Positions 14,994-20,389 of a stretch of DNA of 20,389 bases are shown in pieces. Position numbers and translations under genes: made by a program. The notes under the pieces are model-generated. The model ran no database searches. It saw nothing but the letters and a program-made list of their open reading frames with translations, and was not told the origin of the DNA. This stretch comes from Puniceispirillum sp965657105. GTDB taxonomy: Bacteria > Pseudomonadota > Alphaproteobacteria > Puniceispirillales > Puniceispirillaceae. How positions within the stretch are numbered: position 1 is the first letter of the stretch; every line of letters begins with the position of its first letter. The DNA is taken from contig NZ_CBFHNB010000041.1 in the NCBI RefSeq assembly GCF_965657105.1, positions 1 through 20,389 of the forward strand, in the 5' to 3' direction.

Positions 14994-15037
14994 ATCTTAG
15001 CTACATCTTAGCCGCACCTAACCTGCGTCTCAGCCGC
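14994..15037. repeat. Four degenerate 11-nt tandem repeats at the uvrB 3' end
   Basis: Units are ATCTTAGCTAC, ATCTTAGCCGC, ACCTAACCTGC and GTCTCAGCCGC. The first two share their first eight bases exactly; the others are more diverged. The array crosses the uvrB stop codon (15030-15032). It may record local duplication of the gene's end. Confidence 0.45.
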
Positions 15038-17219
15038 GACGACCCGGTTTTTGGCGCCCGCGTTTTTTTGGTGGTGCCCCTGGTGTGCCAGCTGGGAATC
15101 CATAATTTTGTGCAATCGAGCTTGGCACCCCCGGGGCGGTCAGTCCCAATTCGGCCGCTTCCATCCGGCGTATTTCGTCACGCAGACGGGCGGCTTCTTC
15201 AAATTCCAAATTGGCGGCTGCATCTTTCATGCTGGCTTCAAGATCGGCGATCACGGTTTTGAAGTTATTACCGACCAACGCGCCATCTTTGCCACCAGCT
15301 TGCGGGGTCAGATGATCGGCGCGGTCATAGACCGACCCCAGCACATCGGCAATATCCTTTTTCACTGACTCAGGCGTGATGCCATTGGCTTTGTTCCAGG
15401 CTTCCTGTTTGGTGCGGCGGCGGTTGGTTTCGTCAAGCGCATATTGCATCGAGTCGGTGATCCGGTCGCCATACAGAATGACGCGCCCTTCGACATTTCG
15501 CGCCGCCCGGCCAATGGTTTGCACCAAAGATGTTTTTGACCGCAGAAAGCCTTCCTTATCGGCATCCAGAATCCCGACCAATGCGCATTCAGGAATATCC
15601 AACCCCTCGCGCAGCAGATTGATCCCGATCAGAATGTCAAACACGCCGAGCCGCAAATCGCGCATAATTTCGATCCGTTCCAGCGTATCAATATCCGAAT
15701 GCAGATAGCGTACTTTCAAGCCCGCTTCGAACATATATTCGCTCAAGGCCTCGGCCATCTTCTTGGTCAAGGTGGTGATCAGCACGCGCTGGCCTTTGGC
15801 GGCGGCGTCGCGGCATTCGGCGATGATATCATCGACCTGATTGCCGGTTGGCCGGACGATACATTCGGGATCGATCAATCCGGTGGGGCGGACGATCTGT
15901 TCGGAAAAGACCCCGCCGGTGCGTTCCATTTCATAGGTACCTGGCGTGGCAGATACATAGATCGTTTGCGGTCGGAAGCCTTCCCATTCTTCAAATTTCA
16001 AAGGCCGGTTATCCATACAGGATGGCAAGCGGAATCCATGTTCGGCCAGCGTTGATTTGCGCGCAAAGTCGCCTTTATACATCGCCCCCAACTGTGGCAC
16101 GGTGACATGGCTTTCATCGACGATCAGCAAGGCATTTTCGGGCAGATATTCGAATAAAGTCGGTGGTGGCTCGCCTGGGCCCCGCCCGGACAGATAGCGC
16201 GAATAATTCTCGATGCCCGCACAGACGCCGGTGGCTTCGATCATCTCAACATCGAATTGCGTGCGTTGTTCGATACGCTGGGCTTCCAGCAGTTTATTGG
16301 CTTCGGTCAATTCAGCCAGCCGTTGTTTCAGCTCGATCTTGATTGATTTACAGGCTTGCTGCAAGGTTGGGCGCGGCGTTACATAATGCGAATTGGCGAA
16401 CACCGTGATTGTGGGCAGGCTGGCAAATTTTTCACCGGTCAGCGGGTCAAATTCATGGATTGCTTCGACCTCGTCACCAAACAGCGAAATCCGCCATGCG
16501 CGATCTTCCAGGTGGGCGGGAAATAATTCCACCGAATCCCCGCGCACACGAAAGGTGCCACGCACGAAATTCGTATCATTGCGCTTATATTGCAATTCGG
16601 TAAATTTGCGCAGCATGTCTTGCCGTGGAAAATTCTCACCACTGGTGATTTTCTGCGTCATCGTCGAATAGGTTTCGACCGATCCGATACCATAGATGCA
16701 CGATACTGACGCGACGATAATCACATCGTCACGTTCCAGCAAAGACCGCGTTGCCGAATGCCGCATCCGGTCAATCTGTTCATTGATCGATGATTCCTTT
16801 TCGATATAGGTATCGCTTCGCGGCACATAGGCTTCGGGCTGGTAATAATCGTAATAGGACACGAAATATTCGACCGCATTATCCGGAAACAGCGACTTCA
16901 TCTCGCCATAAAGCTGGGCGGCCAGCGTCTTGTTGGGTGCCAGAATCAAGGTCGGGCGTTTCATTTCGCGGATCACATGCGCGGCGGTAAAGGTCTTGCC
17001 TGATCCCGTCACTCCCAACAGAACCTGATCGCGTTCGCCGTTTTTGACCCCCTCGATCAATTCGGCAATCGCCGTGGGCTGATCACCGGCGGGTTTGAAA
17101 TCTGATTGCAGATCAAAATCGGCAGGCGCCCGCGCCCGCTTGATAATCATATTATCAGTGGCGGCTTTATCGGCGACAGCAGTATCGGGGCTATCTGTAT
17201 TGTGGGTGATCTCATCCAT
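15030..17219 (-). CDS. uvrB: Excinuclease ABC subunit B
   Basis: UvrB is the damage-verifying helicase-like core of nucleotide-excision repair. It is loaded by UvrA and recruits UvrC. The 729-aa product has Walker A GVTGSGKT (69-76), the DNA-clamping beta-hairpin YYDYYQPEAYVP (122-133), the DEAD-type motif LLIVDESHVT, motif V/VI (GINLLREGLDIPE, QTIGRAARNVEGR), and a C-terminal UVR domain (NLEFEEAARLRDEIRRME) that contacts UvrC. It is longer than the roughly 670-aa norm because of a 30-residue acidic/neutral N-terminal extension and a Gly/Pro/Lys/Arg-rich tail ending KKRGRQKPGRRG. The ATG at 17219 has only GGGG close by, so the start is less sure; Met24 is an alternative. It is divergent from aspC. 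Confidence 0.97.
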   Translation of the reverse strand: MDEITHNTDSPDTAVADKAATDNMIIKRARAPADFDLQSDFKPAGDQPTAIAELIEGVKNGERDQVLLGVTGSGKTFTAAHVIREMKRPTLILAPNKTLAAQLYGEMKSLFPDNAVEYFVSYYDYYQPEAYVPRSDTYIEKESSINEQIDRMRHSATRSLLERDDVIIVASVSCIYGIGSVETYSTMTQKITSGENFPRQDMLRKFTELQYKRNDTNFVRGTFRVRGDSVELFPAHLEDRAWRISLFGDEVEAIHEFDPLTGEKFASLPTITVFANSHYVTPRPTLQQACKSIKIELKQRLAELTEANKLLEAQRIEQRTQFDVEMIEATGVCAGIENYSRYLSGRGPGEPPPTLFEYLPENALLIVDESHVTVPQLGAMYKGDFARKSTLAEHGFRLPSCMDNRPLKFEEWEGFRPQTIYVSATPGTYEMERTGGVFSEQIVRPTGLIDPECIVRPTGNQVDDIIAECRDAAAKGQRVLITTLTKKMAEALSEYMFEAGLKVRYLHSDIDTLERIEIMRDLRLGVFDILIGINLLREGLDIPECALVGILDADKEGFLRSKTSLVQTIGRAARNVEGRVILYGDRITDSMQYALDETNRRRTKQEAWNKANGITPESVKKDIADVLGSVYDRADHLTPQAGGKDGALVGNNFKTVIADLEASMKDAAANLEFEEAARLRDEIRRMEAAELGLTAPGVPSSIAQNYGFPAGTPGAPPKKRGRQKPGRRG

Positions 17220-17360
17220 GCCCCAAAGATAAGCGCATCACAGCATAAGCGAAAGGGGGCAGATGAAATTTTAGCGTAGCGCATCCATGAAGCTGGCGAT
17301 TATGCCACTACATTTGCTAATTTTCCTGCTCTGGTCGATCAGGTGAATGCACGCCCAAAA

Positions 17361-17376
17361 TGTTTCACGTGAAACA
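17361..17376. other. parS centromere site (ParB binding)
   Basis: TGTTTCACGTGAAACA is the exact 16-bp parS consensus bound by chromosomal ParB/Spo0J. The symmetry extends three more base pairs on each side, making a perfect 22-bp palindrome at 17358-17379. Chromosomal parS sites are normally clustered near oriC. It lies in the noncoding divergent region, about 2.7 kb from a DnaA box. parA and parB are not in the window. Confidence 0.92.
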
Positions 17377-17499
17377 TTTCGTGAACAAACACAGTGGCGA
17401 GAGAGGTGCCGCCGATCATCTTCATGCCAAAAGGCAGGTGAAAAGTCTTGCCCAAAAGCCTGTCTGGCCGCATAAATGGATATCAGTCGCAACCATATT

Positions 17500-17529
17500 G
17501 CCAGCCCCGCATAGGCCAGCCCCGCATAG
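17500..17529 (+). repeat. Perfect 15-bp tandem duplication before aspC
   Basis: GCCAGCCCCGCATAG occurs twice with no gap (17500-17514, 17515-17529). The end of the second copy supplies the first bases of the aspC Shine-Dalgarno AGGAG (17528-17532). It looks like a recent slippage event. Confidence 0.85.
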
Positions 17530-17538
17530 GAGAACCCG

Positions 17539-18741
17539 ATGCCGTTTATTTCAGATCGCCTAGCCCGTCTAGCCCCGTCGCCAACGGTGGAAATTACCGG
17601 TATTGCGCTGGATATGAGGCGCGCGGGGCGTGATGTTATTGGCCTGAGCGCGGGTGAGCCGGATTTCGATACCCCCCTGCATATCAAAGAGGCCGCGCAA
17701 AAGGCGATGGCCGATGGCAAAACCAAATATACGCAGGTTGATGGCATACCTGAATTGAAAGAAGCAATTGTTCGTAAATTCAAACGCGAAAATGGAATTG
17801 AAACGACAGCCGACGCGGTTAGCGTTGGCACAGGTGGCAAGCAGATCTTGTTTAATGCTTTGCTGGCGACCCTCAACCCCGGGGATGAGGTGCTGATCCC
17901 GACGCCCTATTGGGTATCTTTCAAAGGTATCGTCGATCTGGCCGAAGGCGTGCCGGTCTTTCTGCCATGTCCGTTTGCAAGTGGCATGAAGCTGACCCCC
18001 GCGCAATTGGATGCGGCGATCACCCCGCGTACCAAGTGGCTGATCCTGAATAGCCCATCAAACCCAACAGGCGTTGGCTATAGCGCGGCCGAACTGGCGG
18101 CGTTTGCCGATATTCTGCGCCAACATCCAGCGGTGCATGTCATCAGCGATGATATTTACGAGCATCTTTGCTATGATGATTTTACCTTTGCCACGCTGGC
18201 GGCCATTGCCCCCGATTTGCAGGATCGCATTCTGACCGCGAATGGCGTGTCGAAATCATTCTGCATGACGGGCTGGCGGATTGGCTATTGTACGGGGCCC
18301 GTGCCGCTGATTAAGGCGATGGCCAAAATCCAGTCACAATCAACCTCGAACCCGAATTCGATTGCCCAATATGCGGCGCTGGCAGCGCTGGATGGGCCGA
18401 TGGATTTCATGTGGTCAAATCTGGCCGCCTTTGACCGCCGACGCAAGATGGTTGTGGCCGCGCTTGATGCGATTGATGGGGTCGAATGCCCAACGCCCGA
18501 CGGCGCCTTTTATGTCTATCCCTCGATCAAAGGGCTGATTGGCAAGCATACGCCAGATGGCACGATCATCGAAACGGACAAGGACTTTGCCCAGTATCTT
18601 TTGCAGGCAGGTGAAGTCGCGATTGTGCCAGGCGTGGCGTTCGGGCTGGAGCCGCATTTCCGCGTATCCTATGCGGCATCAGACGCGATGCTGGAACGCG
18701 CAATGACACGTATTCGTGACGCGGTAAATGCACTTGCATAG
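17539..18741 (+). CDS. aspC: Class I aminotransferase, aspartate aminotransferase type
   Basis: This PLP enzyme interconverts aspartate and 2-oxoglutarate with oxaloacetate and glutamate. The 400-aa product matches the class I-beta (Thermus/Rhizobium-like) aspartate aminotransferase group. It has GLSAGEPDFDTP (35-46), YTQVDGIPELKEAI, GGKQILFNA, PTPYWVSF, NSPSNPTG (171-178), DDIYEHLCYD, the PLP lysine Lys239 in NGVSKSFCMTGWRIGY, and the substrate arginine in EPHFRVSYA. Some members also act on prephenate, so the exact specificity is not fixed by sequence. AGGAG lies 6 nt before the ATG. It begins just past the parS and tandem repeat and is divergent from uvrB. Confidence 0.94.
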   Translation: MPFISDRLARLAPSPTVEITGIALDMRRAGRDVIGLSAGEPDFDTPLHIKEAAQKAMADGKTKYTQVDGIPELKEAIVRKFKRENGIETTADAVSVGTGGKQILFNALLATLNPGDEVLIPTPYWVSFKGIVDLAEGVPVFLPCPFASGMKLTPAQLDAAITPRTKWLILNSPSNPTGVGYSAAELAAFADILRQHPAVHVISDDIYEHLCYDDFTFATLAAIAPDLQDRILTANGVSKSFCMTGWRIGYCTGPVPLIKAMAKIQSQSTSNPNSIAQYAALAALDGPMDFMWSNLAAFDRRRKMVVAALDAIDGVECPTPDGAFYVYPSIKGLIGKHTPDGTIIETDKDFAQYLLQAGEVAIVPGVAFGLEPHFRVSYAASDAMLERAMTRIRDAVNALA

Positions 18742-19200
18742 AGATATCTTATGAATAAACAACTAGTGATGTTCGGGCATTAGCCCAAATATTGATTTCG
18801 AAGATCATCATCAATTTGTGCCGTGAAAGAGCAGTAAATCAGTAATTGATAATTTATTGTCTAAACGAAGCGCAGATTGCATCAGTTTCAATGACAAAAC
18901 GCCAAACGGCTTTGAAATTGTCTAGACTGTGTTGCAATAGGAGTTTGCCTGCCATGCATTTTCGGCAAAGCAATCGACTTCAAAGACGTTCCGTTGGCGG
19001 GTCACTAACGCTTGGGATAGGGCGGGGCGCTGGATGCCGGTTTCTTTGCTAATAACAACATAGATGTGATTGACCTTGTTGCCACTGTCCCCAATATTAT
19101 GTGATGTGATGTGAAGGTATGATGGGCGGATAAAATCTGCCTCATAACCGCCACATTAGGGGAGTTAACTACATAGGTAATAATCCGGGAGACTGACGAT
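18742..19200. other. 459-bp noncoding region between aspC and msrP
   Basis: No convincing gene is seen. A GGGC-ATTA-GCCC hairpin about 30 nt after aspC is too short and lacks a T-run to be called a terminator. A 32-codon frame at 18954-19052 has AGGAG 10 nt upstream but no recognisable protein character. Near the msrP end, GTGAT is repeated (19101-19114), and a possible msrP promoter is present. Confidence 0.5.
19070..19100 (+). promoter_or_regulatory. Candidate msrP promoter
   Basis: TTGACC (19070-19075) precedes AATATT (17-nt spacing) or TATTAT (19095-19100, 19-nt spacing). The leader would be nearly 100 nt and include the GTGAT repeat. The -35 is good; the -10 is a compromise. Confidence 0.35.
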
Positions 19201-20175
19201 ATGCTGATCAAAAACAAAGCGTCATGGGCCTTGCCCGAATCTGCGGCGACCCCCGAACATGTCTATATGAACCGGCGAAGCTGGCTGAAAGCGGCAGGCT
19301 TTAGCGGTCTTGGCCTAGCTGGCGCGATGATGGGCGGCGGCATGGCATCATCGGCGTTGGCGGCGATCACCGGTTATCCGGCGGCGCGGAATAACGCCTA
19401 TGGTCTGGATCGGGCAATCACCGACGAGGAAGAAGCCACCACCTATACCAATTTCTATGAATTTGGCTCGTCAAAGAATATCTGGAAGAAAACCCGCAAC
19501 ATGACAACCGACCCGTGGGCGGTGACGATTGACGGGCTTGTTGAATCCGAAATGACGATTGACGCCGAAGATCTGGTGCGCCAGATGGGCGGGCTGGAAG
19601 AACGGCTATACCGGCATCGCTGTGTCGAGGCTTGGGCGATGGCGGTGCCATGGACCGGGGTGCCGCTGGCGAATCTAATCAAGCTGGCCAAGCCATTACC
19701 CGAAGCCAAATATCTGCGTATGGAAACCTTTCTTGATCCGGATGTTGCGCCTGGGCAAAAACAGGGCTGGTATCCTTGGCCCTATGTCGAGGGGCTGACC
19801 ATTGCCGAAGCGCAAAACGAGCTGGCGTTTCTGGCCACCGGTATCTATGGCAAAAATATGCCAAACCAGAATGGCGCGCCAATCCGGCTGGTGACGCCGT
19901 GGAAATATGGCTTTAAATCGATTAAATCGATCGTCCGTTTTAGCTTTACCGATACGCAGCCTGTATCATTCTGGCAGGAGTTGGCTGGCACCGAATATGG
20001 GTTCTGGGCGAATGTGAACCCGACTGTGCCGCATCCGCGCTGGCCGCAACGCACCGAACGGCTGCTAGGCACCGGACAAAGGGTGCAAACCGAAATCTTC
20101 AATGGCTATGGCGATCAGGTCGCGGGGCTGTATGCCGATATGTCATTCGACAATAACCGGACGCTGTATTTTTAG
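19201..20175 (+). CDS. msrP: Methionine sulfoxide reductase catalytic subunit MsrP (YedY)
   Basis: MsrP is the periplasmic molybdoenzyme that reduces methionine sulfoxide in proteins, taking electrons from the quinone pool through the haem membrane protein MsrQ. The 324-aa product has a twin-arginine signal (MNRRSWLKAAGF, Arg25-Arg26) followed by a Gly/Ala/Met-rich hydrophobic stretch and an ALA cleavage-type end. The mature domain shows TNFYEFG, the molybdenum-ligand Cys141 in RHRCVEAWAMAVPW, and PIRLVTPWKYGFKSIKSI. GGGAGA lies 8 nt before the ATG. The usual partner msrQ does not follow; the next DNA holds a frame on the opposite strand. Production of its cofactor needs MoaD, present earlier in the window. 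Confidence 0.96.
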   Translation: MLIKNKASWALPESAATPEHVYMNRRSWLKAAGFSGLGLAGAMMGGGMASSALAAITGYPAARNNAYGLDRAITDEEEATTYTNFYEFGSSKNIWKKTRNMTTDPWAVTIDGLVESEMTIDAEDLVRQMGGLEERLYRHRCVEAWAMAVPWTGVPLANLIKLAKPLPEAKYLRMETFLDPDVAPGQKQGWYPWPYVEGLTIAEAQNELAFLATGIYGKNMPNQNGAPIRLVTPWKYGFKSIKSIVRFSFTDTQPVSFWQELAGTEYGFWANVNPTVPHPRWPQRTERLLGTGQRVQTEIFNGYGDQVAGLYADMSFDNNRTLYF

Positions 20176-20389
20176 GGGTTGGTTGGCTTGATGGATGATA
20201 TGGCTTTGTTCCAAGCTGATGTCAGTGCTTTTCTATCGCAATAAACAATCTCACCATGCACTGTATGGTTTATCTCGAGTATATCTAGGACTTTCTGTTC
20301 CATTAAATATGCAAGATTGCCATCCCCCCAATCTTTGCTTTTATACGTTCTCCATTCTTTCCCATTGAGGATTTTGTTGGGTACGTGTT
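20172..20389 (-). CDS. Partial ORF of unknown function, cut by the window edge
   Basis: A leftward frame stays open from the window edge for 71 codons and ends at TAA 20174-20172, overlapping the msrP stop by two bases. Visible protein segments are NGKEWRTYKSKDWGDGNLAY, MEQKVLDILEINHTVHGEIV and YCDRKALTSAWNKAISSIKP. I recognise no family. The start lies outside the window or at an internal ATG. Codon use differs from neighbours (AGA twice, ATA three times), and the stretch is about 41% G+C by hand count, against about 50% in the msrP stretch counted. The mixed hydrophilic/hydrophobic pattern looks protein-like, but an open frame of this length can arise by chance. Confidence 0.5.
   Translation of the reverse strand, partial: HVPNKILNGKEWRTYKSKDWGDGNLAYLMEQKVLDILEINHTVHGEIVYCDRKALTSAWNKAISSIKPTNP

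Larger units (their letters stand above)
14525..15029. other. 505-bp noncoding AT-rich block between uvrB and uvrC; origin-like
   Basis: No credible coding frame is seen. Next to uvrC are two inverted repeats: ATGAC-TTT-GTCAT (14546-14558) and GCGACA/TGTCGC with a 13-nt spacer (14593-14617). A perfect DnaA box follows at 14641. A 19-bp palindrome lies at 14711. A hand count of 14701-14940 gives 58 G+C in 240 nt (24%), and 14701-14820 only 20%. Near-matches to the DnaA box include TTTGCATAA and TGTGCAAAA, each one base off. This combination suits an oriC with an unwinding element, or a complex uvrC promoter. No sigma-70 promoter was clearly assignable. Confidence 0.4.
17220..17538. other. 319-bp divergent intergenic region with parS
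   Basis: This gap separates leftward uvrB from rightward aspC. It contains a perfect parS, a 15-bp tandem duplication, and the aspC Shine-Dalgarno. Short frames cross it on both strands (for example one reading MFHVKH from inside parS), but none has a ribosome-binding site or protein-like composition. No clear promoter boxes were assigned. Confidence 0.6.

Noticed and set aside
14985..15000. LexA (SOS) box upstream of the uvr genes
   Set aside because: A single GTTC occurs, but the second half of GTTC-N7-GTTC is missing, and no other match was found near uvrB or uvrC.
17360..17563. A 67-codon frame starting MFHVKH from within the parS site
   Set aside because: MFHVKH is simply parS translated. 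The rest is His/Pro/Arg-rich, has no ribosome-binding site, and runs into aspC in another frame.
17271..17876. Long leftward frame of about 200 codons across the parS region and the aspC start
   Set aside because: It overlaps the well-supported aspC N-terminus on the opposite strand, has no RBS, and its composition is that of an antisense shadow.
18846..19052. 68-codon frame, or its 32-codon inner form from ATG 18954 with AGGAG upstream
   Set aside because: The inner start has a 10-nt RBS spacing, but the peptide is Arg/Gly-rich with no domain or membrane pattern. Chance is the simpler explanation.
1..20389. tRNA, rRNA, CRISPR array, insertion sequence or prophage genes
   Set aside because: No cloverleaf-like segment, regular spaced repeats, transposase or integrase motifs, or flanking target duplications were seen on either strand.

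Overview
The window is a housekeeping stretch of an alphaproteobacterial chromosome. The evidence is a set of gene neighbourhoods familiar from that class: ubiK-like gene / lgt / midA / pgeF / prs / rplY; a YbjN-type gene overlapping proC; a MarR regulator + OmpR-type regulator + EnvZ-type kinase divergent from ilvE; and uvrC / pgsA / moaD. Moderate G+C, AT-rich intergenic regions and mostly tight spacing suggest a marine lineage such as SAR116 (Puniceispirillales). That placement is inference only.

Layout. Positions 5-4826 form a leftward run: lgt, midA, pgeF, a newly noticed 21-codon lipoprotein-like ORF, prs and rplY. Positions 5018-8055 run rightward: a UbiK/BMFP-type gene, a YbjN-type gene, proC, a TetR/COQ9-like gene and csaA. 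Positions 8065-10605 run leftward (sensor kinase, response regulator, MarR) and are divergent from ilvE (10732-11610). Positions 11653-14524 run leftward (moaD, pgsA, uvrC). A 505-bp AT-rich noncoding block (14525-15029) separates uvrC from uvrB (15030-17219, leftward). A 319-bp divergent region follows, then aspC and, after 459 bp of noncoding DNA, msrP, both rightward. The right edge cuts a leftward ORF of unknown function with different codon use.

How the genes fit together. Lgt lipidates prolipoproteins, and its own gene cluster appears to end in a tiny lipobox-bearing ORF. Prs supplies PRPP for nucleotides, His and Trp. ProC, IlvE and AspC cover amino-acid metabolism. UvrB and UvrC are two of the three nucleotide-excision repair proteins. 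MsrP repairs oxidised methionine in the periplasm.

The most notable signal is not a gene. A perfect parS centromere palindrome lies at 17361-17376, between uvrB and aspC, close to where gene orientation switches. About 2.7 kb away, the uvrC-uvrB gap holds a perfect DnaA box next to a tract of about 24% G+C. Together they suggest an origin-proximal region, and possibly oriC itself. I saw no defence system, mobile element, CRISPR array, rRNA or tRNA. Nothing here is clearly a new multi-gene system; the novelty candidates are the tiny lipoprotein ORF, the structured prs leader and the parS / origin-like region.
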